NCBI RefSeq assembly: GCF_006546835.1
Contig: NZ_VICB01000004.1
Location: 372,001 to 436,000, forward strand
Direction of reading: 5' to 3'
Length of the DNA: 64,000 nucleotides
From: Actinomyces johnsonii
Lineage (GTDB): Bacteria; Actinomycetota; Actinomycetes; Actinomycetales; Actinomycetaceae
Part shown: positions 28,115-36,870 of the stretch, one piece after another
Numbering within the stretch: the stretch's first letter is position 1
Layout of the letters: each line of letters begins with the position of its first letter
Made by a program: the position numbers and the translations under genes
Notes under the pieces: model-generated
Told to the model about the DNA's origin: nothing
Database searches by the model: none
What the model saw: only the letters and a program-made list of their open reading frames with translations

Positions 28115-28362
28115 TGCTCGACGACGGCGCCGATCTCGCCCGAGGGATGCGCGACCACGACCACGTCACGGTCCGAGAGGCGGTGTCCGCGCCTTGTCTC
28201 CGTGACCCCGTTGACCGTGACGTCGCCGGACTGGATGGCGATGCGCGCCTCCGCGCCGTCCTCCACCAGACCGGCCAGCTTGAGGAACTGTCCGAGCTTG
28301 ATGCTTCCGGACACTGAGACGGCCGGGTGCGGGGATGAGTGCTGAACTGTTGCATGCGTCAT
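28096..28362 (-). CDS. Small S4-domain RNA-binding protein
   Basis: An 88-aa protein that is little more than one S4 domain: SIKLGQFLKLAGLVEDGAEARIAIQSGDVTVNGVTETRRGHRL, the YbcJ/RNA-binding S4 family pattern. Start is ATG at 28362-28360, with GGGAGG about 10 nt upstream on the same strand; the longer frame to 28530 has no such site. The role is probably rRNA or ribosome binding, but the target is unknown. It is divergent from the surface-protein gene at 28549; the 185-bp gap between them holds the promoters of both. Confidence 0.85.
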   Translation of the reverse strand: MTHATVQHSSPHPAVSVSGSIKLGQFLKLAGLVEDGAEARIAIQSGDVTVNGVTETRRGHRLSDRDVVVVAHPSGEIGAVVEQPGPGR

Positions 28363-28548
28363 AGGCCGATCCTCCCAGAGAGAGCCCGGCCGACGCACAT
28401 CGAACCTGGTAGCACCCGTGGTGAGCCTGTGTGGGCGGCATGGATGAGAGAAGGCTCTCTCAGAACTAAGCGGATATAACGGATGCCAAACACAATTTAT
28501 CACGGTAGGGTAACGGCGTTCTGATAACACTACGGAGACGGAGACACC

Positions 28549-30996
28549 ATGAAGCGTCGAATCGTCGCCCAGATGGCGGTACTCGCACTATCGCTGTCGG
28601 CGCCTGTTCTGGCCGTGACTCATGCGCCAGAAGCGGCCGCTGCGGACGGCAACACCATCCATGTCTCAGCCGAGGGAGGGGCGGACTCGGGAGACGGAAC
28701 CGCTGCCAAGCCCTTCCAGACCATCGGAGCCGCGCTCAAGGCGGCCGGTAACGGCGACACCATCGAGCTGGGCAACGGCACCTACCGCGAGGGTGAGCTC
28801 GCCGTGGACAAGGGAGTGACCATCAAGGCCGCCGAGGGTGCCAAGCCGGTCCTCACCGGTGCCGAGGTCCCCGCCAACTGGAATGCGGGAGGCGACGGCA
28901 AGTGGTCCACTGGCGGTGACATGGTCCGCTTCTGTACGGTCTGCACCATCAACGCCGATCCCGCCAAGGAAGGGATCGCCGCTCACCCCGAGCAGGTGTT
29001 CGTCGATGGTCAGCCCCTGACCCAGGTGCTCAGCCGTGACGAGGTCACCGCGTCGACCTTCTTCGTCGACGACCCCGACCCGGTCACCCTGAAGAACCCG
29101 AACAACAACCAGGACGGCTACAACGTCAAGCCGCACCGGGGCACCTCCTACGTCATCGGCGTCGACCCCGCCCAGCACCAGGTCGAGGTGGTCCAGCACT
29201 CCCGGGCCCTGTCCTTCAACACCGACAACATCACCCTGTCCGGGCTGACGGTGGAGAAGTACTCCGCGGTCCAGCGCTGGGACTACGAGGACCCCGAGAT
29301 CGGTACCATCTCCGGCGGTGGGATGGTCGTGGCCGCCCACGGTGCCCCCCGCATCGAGAACTCGACCTTCCGCTATTCCTCGACCGCCGGTGCACTGCAG
29401 GTCATCGACTCCACCAACGCGTTCGTGTCGAACAACCTTTTCGAGAGCAACGGCTCCAACGCCTTCGGCATCAACGACTCCACTGGAGCCAAGGTCGAGA
29501 ACAACCTGTGGAGGAATAACAACACCTCCGGCTTCATCACGAAGGACTGCGGCGCCTACTGCACCCTGGCCGACACCAAGATCACCCACTCCAAGAACAT
29601 CCGCTTCGCCAACAACACCGTGGACTACTCGGCCACCGGCGTGGACATCTCCGACCCCACGGCCTATGACCAGAACCGCGGTGCGGGCGTCTGGTTCGAC
29701 GAGGGCGTGATGGACTCCGAGATCGTTGGCAACTACTTCGTCAACGTCCCGGTGGCGATCTTCAATGAGGTCTCCTCCAACAACCTCATCGCCTCCAACA
29801 TTGTGGCCGGGGCCGGCGTCGGCATCCACATCTCCGGCTCCAACGACTCCCGGGTATGGAACAACACCGTCTCCCACGCTCTGACGAGCCTGTGGATTCA
29901 GGAGGACTCCCGTTCCGACGGCTGCAACGCCCGCAACGCCCAGGGAGTGTGCACCCAGGTGCAGAAGTGGAGTGCTCAGCACGGATTGAGCTGGGACACC
30001 ACCAACACCACGGTGATGAACAACATCTTCTCCTCCGAGCAGACCACGCCCAAGCCCGGGGACGAGTGGCGCTACTCGTCGATGGTGCAGGTCATCGGCG
30101 CTGCCAACGATGATGGCTCCGGCGCCGTCTACGCCAACGAGATGGTCTCCACCATCGACTACGACGCCTACTACCGTCACGAGAACCCCCAGACCCTGTC
30201 GACCACGGTCCTGTGGAACTGGGGCGCCGACCGCTCGACCCAGTCGATCAACGCCGAGAAGCTCTCCGACTTCACGGCTGACCCGAACGTCAAGGCAGCC
30301 GGCAAGGAGTCCAACGGTCTGGACCTGCACGGCTCCCCGGAGAACAACCCGTTCTTCGTCAGGGAGTCCGCCAACCCGATGGACAAGACCTCTGACTTCC
30401 ACCTCAAGGAGGGCAGTCCCGCCTCCGGCACTGGCCACGCCCTGCCCGAGGACATCGCCAAGACCCTCGGCGTCAACGCCAACGTTGCCGTGGACCGCGG
30501 CGCGCTGGTCAACGTCGCTTGGGGCGGCGGTGCCACCCCGGGCGCCGGTGACAACGCCGGTGGCAACAACAACGGCGGTAACAACGCCGGCAACGGCAAT
30601 GGTGGCAACGACAACAACGGCAACGGCGGTGACAACGCCGGTGGCAACAACAACGGCGGTAACAACGCCGGTAACGGCAATGGTGGCAATGACAACAACG
30701 GCAACGGCGGTGACAACGCCGGCAACGGCTCTACCACCACCGGCACGGCCAGCCAGGGTTCGGCGAGTGCCAACGCCTCCGACTCCAAGGCGGGGGCCGG
30801 CCAGAAGAACTCCAGTGTCGCCAAGCCCGGCGCCAACGCCAAGGCCGGTCAGGGGCAGAACGCCGCTGCCGCTGCTGCCGCAGGCGGCGGTCGGCTCCCG
30901 CTGACCGGTGCCGGCATGACCGCCGTCGTTCTGGCGATGGCCGCCATCGTCATGGGAGGCGGCTTCATCCTGGTACGCCGTCGCATGGCCGACTGA
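28549..30996 (+). CDS. Sortase-anchored parallel beta-helix surface protein (LPLTG)
   Basis: Predicted cell-wall-anchored protein of 815 aa. It has a Sec signal peptide (~1-34, MKRRIVAQMAVLALSLSAP through EAAAADG). The N-terminal part matches the DUF1565/pectate-lyase-like start DGTAAKPFQTIGAALKAAGNGDTIELGNGTYREG. Right-handed beta-helix coils follow (~220-480) with NN ladders such as NNLFESNGSNAFGINDSTGAKVENN. An Asn/Gly-rich repeat region (~667-725) leads into an Ala/Lys/Ser stalk. The sorting signal is LPLTG, then a membrane segment and RRRMAD. GGAGACGGAG precedes the ATG. The fold suggests polysaccharide binding or cleavage; no catalytic residues can be assigned. Confidence 0.88.
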   Translation: MKRRIVAQMAVLALSLSAPVLAVTHAPEAAAADGNTIHVSAEGGADSGDGTAAKPFQTIGAALKAAGNGDTIELGNGTYREGELAVDKGVTIKAAEGAKPVLTGAEVPANWNAGGDGKWSTGGDMVRFCTVCTINADPAKEGIAAHPEQVFVDGQPLTQVLSRDEVTASTFFVDDPDPVTLKNPNNNQDGYNVKPHRGTSYVIGVDPAQHQVEVVQHSRALSFNTDNITLSGLTVEKYSAVQRWDYEDPEIGTISGGGMVVAAHGAPRIENSTFRYSSTAGALQVIDSTNAFVSNNLFESNGSNAFGINDSTGAKVENNLWRNNNTSGFITKDCGAYCTLADTKITHSKNIRFANNTVDYSATGVDISDPTAYDQNRGAGVWFDEGVMDSEIVGNYFVNVPVAIFNEVSSNNLIASNIVAGAGVGIHISGSNDSRVWNNTVSHALTSLWIQEDSRSDGCNARNAQGVCTQVQKWSAQHGLSWDTTNTTVMNNIFSSEQTTPKPGDEWRYSSMVQVIGAANDDGSGAVYANEMVSTIDYDAYYRHENPQTLSTTVLWNWGADRSTQSINAEKLSDFTADPNVKAAGKESNGLDLHGSPENNPFFVRESANPMDKTSDFHLKEGSPASGTGHALPEDIAKTLGVNANVAVDRGALVNVAWGGGATPGAGDNAGGNNNGGNNAGNGNGGNDNNGNGGDNAGGNNNGGNNAGNGNGGNDNNGNGGDNAGNGSTTTGTASQGSASANASDSKAGAGQKNSSVAKPGANAKAGQGQNAAAAAAAGGGRLPLTGAGMTAVVLAMAAIVMGGGFILVRRRMAD
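30547..30723 (+). repeat. 81-bp tandem repeat coding for 27-residue Asn/Gly repeats
   Basis: Copies starting GGTGACAACGCCGG begin at 30547, 30628 and 30709 (period 81), the third being partial. Only a few bases differ between the two full copies. They encode a 27-residue Asn/Gly unit that forms the wall-spanning stalk before the LPLTG signal. Copy number is likely to vary between strains. Confidence 0.9.
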
Positions 30997-31072
30997 TCGG
31001 GTACCGGTCTCGGGGTGGGATGCAGTGACCGCACTCTTGTGAACGGGTCCGGATAAGCCGGATCATCGCACT

Positions 31073-31435
31073 GTGTCGCAGTCCCTCGCCATCGCCGTCG
31101 GTAACCGCTTCCCCGTGGGGGAGAGGATGTACCGGCTCACCCCGGGGCTGGCCCAGTCCACTCTTGCAGCACGCTCCGTCCTTATCGACGTCGCCCAGCA
31201 CCGTGAGGTCATCACCTACGGAGAGCTCAGCGAGGCGATCGGACGGAGCGTGCTGCCGCGTCATATGGGTCCCCTCCTCAGTATGATCGATCACGACTGC
31301 GCCGCCCGGGGCGAGCCGGGCCTGGCTGCCCTGGTGGTCTCGGCGGCCACCGGTGAGGTCGGCACCCGCGATGAGAGCTGGGCGCCGCCCCAAAGGCGCG
31401 CCTGCTGGATGCAGTGGGGCAGGGGCGTCCGCTGA
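31073..31435 (+). CDS. Hypothetical protein, possible winged-helix-like
   Basis: A 120-aa protein not recognised. It starts with GTG (MSQSLAIAVGNRFPVGERMY) and contains VITYGELSEAIGRSVLPRHMGPLLSMIDHDC followed by GLAALVVSAATGEVG. The TYGELSEAIG ... R.MGPLL layout recalls the winged-helix part of alkyltransferase-like proteins, but the catalytic PCHR motif is absent and the match is weak. No membrane segment or signal peptide is visible. It ends 130 bp before the metF riboswitch. The start codon lacks a clear ribosome-binding site. Confidence 0.5.
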   Translation: MSQSLAIAVGNRFPVGERMYRLTPGLAQSTLAARSVLIDVAQHREVITYGELSEAIGRSVLPRHMGPLLSMIDHDCAARGEPGLAALVVSAATGEVGTRDESWAPPQRRACWMQWGRGVR

Positions 31436-31564
31436 CCCGGCCTGCCCACGGCGCAGCGCCACGGGGCGGTGCCGGTGGGGATGGGACGGCTCGCGGACCG
31501 GGCAGGTCGATCTCACTATTCGGGACGCCGGATGGGGGGAAGGATGCTCGTGGTTTGATACGCT

Positions 31565-31648
31565 CGACCATCCAGAGCGGCCGAGAGACCTGGTTCGATG
31601 ACGCCGCAGCAACCCGGTGCGCGGGTGCTTCAGCCAGGATCGATGGAG
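31565..31648 (+). ncRNA. SAM riboswitch (S-box family) controlling metF-metE
   Basis: The sequence matches the S-box core: CCAGAGCGGCCGAGAGACC (31569-31587), TGACGCCGCAGCAACC (31599-31614) and GGTGCTTCAGCCAGGATCG (31624-31642). These correspond to the AGAGnGGnnGAGnGA, GAnGCCnGCAACC and GGTGC blocks of SAM-I-type aptamers. It lies directly before metF (methylenetetrahydrofolate reductase) and metE, the expected targets. The aptamer runs right up to GGAGA at 31645-31649 and the GTG at 31654, leaving no room for a separate terminator. CCATC (31568-31572) in the closing-stem region can also pair with GATGG (31642-31646), so control by hiding the ribosome site is likely. The exact subclass was not determined. 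Confidence 0.85.
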
Positions 31649-31653
31649 ACGAC

Positions 31654-32838
31654 GTGCTAGACAACGAGCCCACGGAGCCCACTGCAGCAATCGAAGGCCG
31701 CAACGATGATCCGGGCGACGCCGAACGGGCGACGAGCCGCTCGCTGCCCACCGTCAGTCTGGAGCTCTTCCCCCCTCGTGCGGGCAAGGCCGCCTCAGCC
31801 ACCTGGGGACGCATCGACAGACTCCTGGCCACCGGTCCCGACTTCGTGTCGGTGACCTACCGGCCGGCCTTCGTCACCGACCCGGTGCCTGGAAGCGGCG
31901 AGAAGGGGCGCTGGCAGCAGTGCGATGCGCCTCGGGTGCGCGCGGTCCAGGAGGAATCCAATCCATCCGAGGGCGTCCTCGCCCATGTGCTCGGCTCCAG
32001 CGCCGTCCCCCTCATGGCGCACCTGACCTGTATCGGCTACCGCAAGCGGGAGGCCGTCGACATCATCACTCGCTTCCTGCGCATGGGAGTGCGGCGCTTC
32101 CTGGCGCTGCGGGGCGACCCCCCTACCGGCACCCGGGCCGACGACGTCGCCGGGGAACTGCGCCACGCCGACGCCCTCGTCCGGGTCATCCGGGAGGTCG
32201 AGGCCGACTACTTCGGCGACGGCAGGCGCCATGTCACCATAGCCGTAGCCGCATACCCGGCCACCAACGACCACATCGAGGCCATCGAAGTGCTCGCCTC
32301 CAAGCAGGCCGCCGGGGCCGACCTGGCGATCACCCAGGTGTTCTACGATCCGGCGGACTACGTGGCCCTGACCAATGCCGCCTCCTATGCGGGCGTGAAC
32401 ATCCCGATCCTCCCCGGCGTCATCCCCCTGACCGACCTGGGACGGCTCACCCGCCTCGAGGCGCTCACCGGGGTCAAGGTGCCCGACGCCCTGCGCTCCT
32501 CATTGGGGTCCGCCAGCGGCGCCACCCTCGTGGAACGCGGCATCGGTGCGACACTCGACCTGGCCACGGCGCTACTGAGGGCCGGGGCGCCCGGACTGCA
32601 CCTGTACACCTTCAACCGGACCCGCCCCGCTCTCGACGTCATCAGCCATCTGCGGTTGGGCGGCATCCTGGCCGGGGCCGCCCCCGACCGGGAGGTGCGC
32701 GACGCCGTCGACCGCGGCTACCTCCAGGCCACCCCCGGCCGTGGCCCCTCCTTCCTGCGCTGCGGTTCCCCGGGCGCAGCAGTCTCTTCCCGTCACCCCG
32801 TCCAGCCCCACACCACCATCACCAAGGAGAATGCATGA
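31654..32838 (+). CDS. metF: 5,10-methylenetetrahydrofolate reductase MetF
   Basis: FAD enzyme making 5-methyl-THF for methionine synthesis. It is 394 aa from GTG 31654 with GGAGA 5 nt upstream. A ~37-residue disordered N-terminus precedes the TIM-barrel start VSLELFPPRAGKA; the rest shows DFVSVTYRP, AHLTCIGYRKREAVDI, RRFLALRGDPPTGT, ATNDHIEAIEVLASKQAAGADLAITQVFYD and NIPILPGVIPLTDLG. It is translationally coupled to metE (ATGA overlap) and sits under the SAM riboswitch, so methylation status sets its expression. The barrel has one extra loop of ~20 residues around KGRWQQCDAPRVRAVQEES. Confidence 0.95.
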   Translation: MLDNEPTEPTAAIEGRNDDPGDAERATSRSLPTVSLELFPPRAGKAASATWGRIDRLLATGPDFVSVTYRPAFVTDPVPGSGEKGRWQQCDAPRVRAVQEESNPSEGVLAHVLGSSAVPLMAHLTCIGYRKREAVDIITRFLRMGVRRFLALRGDPPTGTRADDVAGELRHADALVRVIREVEADYFGDGRRHVTIAVAAYPATNDHIEAIEVLASKQAAGADLAITQVFYDPADYVALTNAASYAGVNIPILPGVIPLTDLGRLTRLEALTGVKVPDALRSSLGSASGATLVERGIGATLDLATALLRAGAPGLHLYTFNRTRPALDVISHLRLGGILAGAAPDREVRDAVDRGYLQATPGRGPSFLRCGSPGAAVSSRHPVQPHTTITKENA

Positions 32839-35225
32839 GCGCCAACCCCGAGTCGGCCGCCCCCGCCTCGCCGGCGGAGATTGCCGTGACCGAGTCGCAG
32901 GTCCCCTCGGCACCCCTGCCGGGGGCCACCATCCTGGGCTACCCACGTATCGGTAGGGACCGTGAACTCAAACGCGCTGTGGAGTCCTTCTGGAAGGGAA
33001 ACCTGAACGCCGACGAGCTGCGCCACGCAGCTTCCGAGCTGCGCGGGGCGACCCGTTCTCGCCTGGCGGAGCTGGGCCTGACCCAACCCGCCTCGGTGCC
33101 CGCGGACTTCACCCTCTACGACCAGGTCCTCCAGGTGACCGCCACCCTGGGCGCGGTCCCCGCCCGCTTCCGCGACCTGCTGGACGCCGATGGAGCACTC
33201 GACGTCGAGGGCTACTTCACGCTGGCTCGTGGTGAAGGAGCCCGCCCCGCCCTGGAGATGACCAAATGGCTCGACTCCAACTACCACTACCTGGTTCCCG
33301 AGATCGACGCCTCCACCCCCATCGGCTACGTCGACACCGCCATCGCCGACCAGGTCCGCGAGGCCAAGGAAGCCGGGGTAGAGGTGCGCCCCGTCGTCGT
33401 GGGACCGATCAGCTACCTGCTCATGGCCAAGCCCTCCGACGAGGCGGCCGAGGGCTTCCACCCCCTGGATCGGCTCGGCGACGTCCTGCACGCCTACGGC
33501 CACCTGCTCATGGACCTGCAGAAGGCCGGCGCCACCTGGGTCCAGCTCGACGAACCCGCCCTGGTCTCCGACTCCTGGAACATCGATCGCGAGCGCATCC
33601 TCCAGGCCGTGCGCGACGCCTACACCTGGCTGGGCGCCATCGTGGAGCGCCCCCAGATCCTGGTGGCCGGAACCTACGGCTCCCTGGGCGACGCCCTGCC
33701 CATGCTCGGGCGGGCCCCGATCGAGGCTGTGGGCCTCGACCTCGTGGCGGGCTCGCTGCCCGAAGCCGGCGACCTGGCCTCCCTGGAGAGCAAGGCCGTC
33801 GTCGCCGGCGTCGTCTCGGGACGCAACATCTGGCGCACCGACCTGGACGCGGCGCTGAGCACGCTCGAGCAGCTGCGCGAGCGCCTGCCCGAGGGTACCC
33901 CCATCACCGTGGCCACCTCCACGTCCCTCCAGCACGTGCCCCACGACGTCGAGCGCGAGACCGCCATCGACCCGCAGATCCGTTCCTGGCTCGCCTTCGC
34001 CGACCAGAAGGTCGGCGAGGTCATCGCCCTGGCCAGGGGACTGGCCGAGGGGCGCGAGGCCATCGCCGCCGAGCTCGCCCAGGACGCCGACCTGCGCAAC
34101 CAGCGCGCAGCCCACCCGGGCGTGCACCGCGACGAGGTGCGCGCCGCCGTCGACGCCGTCACCGAGGGCGACCGCACCCGTGCCCCCTACGCCGAGCGCA
34201 AGGCCGCCCAGGACGAGCGCCTCGGCCTGCCGGAGCTGCCCACCACCACCATCGGCTCCTTCCCGCAGACCGCCGAGATCCGCAAAGCCCGGGCCGCCCG
34301 GCGCAAGGGCGAGATCGGCGAGGCCGCCTACGACGAGGCCATGCGCGCGGAGATCGCCAGCGTCGTGGCCCTCCAGGAGCGCCTCGGCCTGGACGTCCTA
34401 GTGCACGGCGAGGCCGAGCGCAACGACATGGTCCAGTACTTCGCCGAACTGCTCGACGGCTTCGTGACCACCGAGCACGGCTGGGTCCAGTCCTACGGCT
34501 CGCGCTGCACCCGCCCCTCCATCCTGTGGGGAGACGTCGTGCGCCCCGAACCGATGACGGTGGCCTGGTCGGCCTACGCCCAGTCCTTGACCGACAAGCC
34601 CCTCAAGGGGATGCTCACAGGCCCGGTGACGATCATGGCCTGGTCCTTCGTGCGCGACGACATCCCGCGCGCCCAGGTCGCCGACCAGCTGGGCCTGGCC
34701 CTACGCCAGGAGGTCGCAGACCTCGAGGCCGCGGGCATCGGCGTCATCCAGGTCGACGAGCCCGCCATCCGCGAGACCCTGCCGTTGCGCCGCACCGACC
34801 GCCCCGCCTATCTGGAATGGTCCGTCGGCTCCTTCCGCCTAGCCACCGGGGGCGCCGCACCCGCCACCCAGGTCCACACCCACCTGTGCTACTCCGAGTT
34901 CGACGTCGTCATCGACGCGGTCGACCACCTCGACGCCGACGTCACCTCCATCGAGGCCTCCCGCTCGCGCATGGACATCCTTCCCGCCGTGGCCGAGCAC
35001 GGCTTCGAGCGTCAACTCGGCCCAGGTGTATGGGACATCCACTCCCCGCGCGTTCCCAGCCAGGCCGAGTGCACCGAGCTGCTCCAGCGCGCCGTGGACG
35101 CCCTGGGCGCGGAGAAGGTGTGGGTCAATCCGGACTGCGGTCTCAAGACCCGCGCCTACGCCGAGACCGAGGCGAGCCTGGCCAGTCTCGTGGGGGCCGC
35201 CCGCGCCGTGCGCGCGACCCTGTGA
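32835..35225 (+). CDS. metE: Cobalamin-independent methionine synthase MetE
   Basis: Transfers methyl from 5-methyl-THF (polyglutamate) to homocysteine. The 796-aa protein starts at ATG 32835 behind AAGGAGA and overlaps metF. The N-terminal barrel begins ILGYPRIGRDRELKRAVESFWKG and the C-terminal barrel begins LPTTTIGSFPQTAEIRKAR. Zinc/homocysteine-site blocks are HGEAERNDMVQYFAE, QVHTHLCYSEF, the SIEASRSRMD Glu block and NPDCGLKTR. Residues 1-35 are an extra tail. A strong hairpin follows at 35253-35289. Confidence 0.97.
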   Translation: MSANPESAAPASPAEIAVTESQVPSAPLPGATILGYPRIGRDRELKRAVESFWKGNLNADELRHAASELRGATRSRLAELGLTQPASVPADFTLYDQVLQVTATLGAVPARFRDLLDADGALDVEGYFTLARGEGARPALEMTKWLDSNYHYLVPEIDASTPIGYVDTAIADQVREAKEAGVEVRPVVVGPISYLLMAKPSDEAAEGFHPLDRLGDVLHAYGHLLMDLQKAGATWVQLDEPALVSDSWNIDRERILQAVRDAYTWLGAIVERPQILVAGTYGSLGDALPMLGRAPIEAVGLDLVAGSLPEAGDLASLESKAVVAGVVSGRNIWRTDLDAALSTLEQLRERLPEGTPITVATSTSLQHVPHDVERETAIDPQIRSWLAFADQKVGEVIALARGLAEGREAIAAELAQDADLRNQRAAHPGVHRDEVRAAVDAVTEGDRTRAPYAERKAAQDERLGLPELPTTTIGSFPQTAEIRKARAARRKGEIGEAAYDEAMRAEIASVVALQERLGLDVLVHGEAERNDMVQYFAELLDGFVTTEHGWVQSYGSRCTRPSILWGDVVRPEPMTVAWSAYAQSLTDKPLKGMLTGPVTIMAWSFVRDDIPRAQVADQLGLALRQEVADLEAAGIGVIQVDEPAIRETLPLRRTDRPAYLEWSVGSFRLATGGAAPATQVHTHLCYSEFDVVIDAVDHLDADVTSIEASRSRMDILPAVAEHGFERQLGPGVWDIHSPRVPSQAECTELLQRAVDALGAEKVWVNPDCGLKTRAYAETEASLASLVGAARAVRATL

Positions 35226-35252
35226 GCTTCTGAGACGCTTCGCGGTACCTCT

Positions 35253-35289
35253 AGGCGGCCTGGGAGAGGACATCTCTCCCAGGCCGCCT
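35253..35289 (+). terminator. Strong terminator hairpin after metE
   Basis: Perfect 16-bp stem, 35253-35268 with 35274-35289, loop GACAT. It ends 14 bp before the -10 candidate of hisD, so metE and hisD are separate transcription units. Confidence 0.75.
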
Positions 35290-35295
35290 CGCGCG

Positions 35296-35310
35296 GGGCC
35301 GGTAGGCTTG
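35296..35310 (+). promoter_or_regulatory. hisD promoter element shared with hisB; -10 TAGGCT
   Basis: GGGCCGGTAGGCTTG includes TAGGCT at 35303-35308, ending 7 nt before ATG 35316, which implies a leaderless hisD mRNA. The same 15 bases recur at 50033-50047 before hisB. No -35 box is evident. Confidence 0.55.
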
Positions 35311-35315
35311 TCGGC

Positions 35316-36656
35316 ATGCTCTCCCGTATCGATCTGCGCAGCTCCCGACTCGGCCCCCGCGAGCTGGCACAGGCTCTTCCCCGGGCCGCCCTCAACGTGT
35401 CCGCCGCCCAGACCGCGGTGGCCCCTCTGATCGAGGACGTCCGCTCCCAGGGCGCGGCCGCCCTGCGCGACGCCGCCGAGCGCTTCGACGGCGTACGCCC
35501 CGTCCACCTCCGCGTGCCCGCACAGGCCATCGCCCAGGCGCTCAACGACCTGGATCCGACGGTGCACGAGGCTCTGGAGGTGTCCATCGCCCACAACCGA
35601 GCCGGTCACGCCGCTCAGGTGCCCACCGAGCGCACCACCGAGGTGGTCCCCGGAGGCGCCATTACCCAGCGCTGGATCCCGGTCAAGCGCGTCGGCCTCT
35701 ACGTTCCCGGGGGACTGGCCGTATACCCCTCCAGCGTGGTCATGAACGCGGTCGCGGCCCAGGTCGCCGGCGTCGAGCAGATCGCCGTGGCCAGCCCGCC
35801 CCAGGCGGAATTCGGCGGACTGCCCCACCCCACGATCCTGGCGGCGTGCGCACTGCTGGGACTGACCGAGGTCTACGCCGTTGGCGGCGCCCAGGCGATC
35901 GCGATGTTCGCCTACGGCGCCGATGCCCAGAACGACATCGACCGCGCCGACGCCGGGGGAGAGGCCCTGTGCCGGGGAGTCGATGTCATCACCGGTCCCG
36001 GCAACGTCTACGTGGCCGCCGCCAAGCGCGCCGTCATGGGGACGGTGGGAATCGATGCCGAGGCGGGCCCCACAGAGATCGCCGTCCTGGCCGACGCCGG
36101 TGCCAACCCCGAGTACGTGGCCGCCGACCTGCTCTCCCAGGCGGAGCACGATCCCAATGCCGGCAGTGTTCTCATCACCGACTCCCCGGAGCTGGCCGAG
36201 GCCGTCGACGCCGCGCTCGAGCGCAGGCTCAGTGCGACCCGGCACCGGGACCGGGCAGGCACCGCCCTGAACGGTCCACAGTCGGGCATCATCCTGGTGC
36301 GCGACCTCGAGCAGGGCGTGCAGGTCGCCGACGCCTACGCCGCCGAGCACCTGGAAATCCACACCGCCGACGCCGCCGAGGTGGCCCGTCGCGTCCGTAA
36401 CGCCGGGGCGATCTTCGTGGGCCCCTTCAGCCCGGTGCCCCTGGGCGACTACCTGGCGGGTTCCAACCACGTCCTGCCCACAGGCGGTACCGCCCGTTTC
36501 GCCGCCGGGCTGAGCGTCATGGCCTTCCTCAAACCGGTCCAGCTCATCGAGTACGACGCAGGCGCCCTGGAGGCCATGACACCCCCGCTGGAAGTACTGG
36601 CGACGTGCGAGGACCTGCCCGCTCACGGTGAGGCGGCTCGCGCCCGGATAGAGTGA
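35316..36656 (+). CDS. hisD: Histidinol dehydrogenase HisD
   Basis: Zn/NAD enzyme for the last two oxidations of histidine synthesis. The 446-aa protein has [37 protein letters not shown], the family signature [28 protein letters not shown], and C-terminal [10 protein letters not shown] and [14 protein letters not shown]. It is separated from hisCB and hisHA by about 12 kb. A promoter with TAGGCT 7 nt before the ATG and no ribosome-binding site points to leaderless translation. Confidence 0.97.
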   Translation: MLSRIDLRSSRLGPRELAQALPRAALNVSAAQTAVAPLIEDVRSQGAAALRDAAERFDGVRPVHLRVPAQAIAQALNDLDPTVHEALEVSIAHNRAGHAAQVPTERTTEVVPGGAITQRWIPVKRVGLYVPGGLAVYPSSVVMNAVAAQVAGVEQIAVASPPQAEFGGLPHPTILAACALLGLTEVYAVGGAQAIAMFAYGADAQNDIDRADAGGEALCRGVDVITGPGNVYVAAAKRAVMGTVGIDAEAGPTEIAVLADAGANPEYVAADLLSQAEHDPNAGSVLITDSPELAEAVDAALERRLSATRHRDRAGTALNGPQSGIILVRDLEQGVQVADAYAAEHLEIHTADAAEVARRVRNAGAIFVGPFSPVPLGDYLAGSNHVLPTGGTARFAAGLSVMAFLKPVQLIEYDAGALEAMTPPLEVLATCEDLPAHGEAARARIE

Positions 36657-36710
36657 GAAAGATGATCGACCGGGCCACCGAGATCGTTATGTGATCTTCT
36701 CCGTGCTCAT

Positions 36711-36748
36711 CGAGGAGGGAGCGCCGCGACCGAGGCACTCCCTCCTCG
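36711..36748 (+). terminator. Terminator hairpin after hisD
   Basis: CGAGGAGGGAG (36711-36721) pairs perfectly with CTCCCTCCTCG (36738-36748) around a 16-nt loop. It lies 55 bp past the hisD stop and upstream of the surface-polysaccharide promoter. Confidence 0.6.
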
Positions 36749-36836
36749 AGTCTTCAACCGTTGCAATGACGCCGTTTGAGGGCGTTGTGAGCCTTCCTCC
36801 AATAGAGTGCCGGCCGGATAGTCGAATGACACAGTG

Positions 36837-36864
36837 TTGCGAAGCGTTATTCTATTGTTATATT
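36837..36864 (+). promoter_or_regulatory. Candidate promoter of the polysaccharide cluster
   Basis: TTGCGA (36837-36842), a 16-bp spacer and TATATT (36859-36864) sit in one of the few AT-rich patches of the window. A start near 36871 would give a leader of about 145 nt before the first gene. This is the only promoter here with both boxes close to the sigma-70-type consensus. Confidence 0.55.
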
Positions 36865-36870
36865 TGGTCT

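Noticed and set aside
30547-30723. Repeat array considered as CRISPR
   Set aside because: Direct 81-bp coding repeats with no spacers, inside a surface-protein gene.
33266-35233. Plus-strand open frame of 655 codons inside metE
   Set aside because: Arg/Pro/Gly-rich out-of-frame shadow; MetE motifs run in the other frame.
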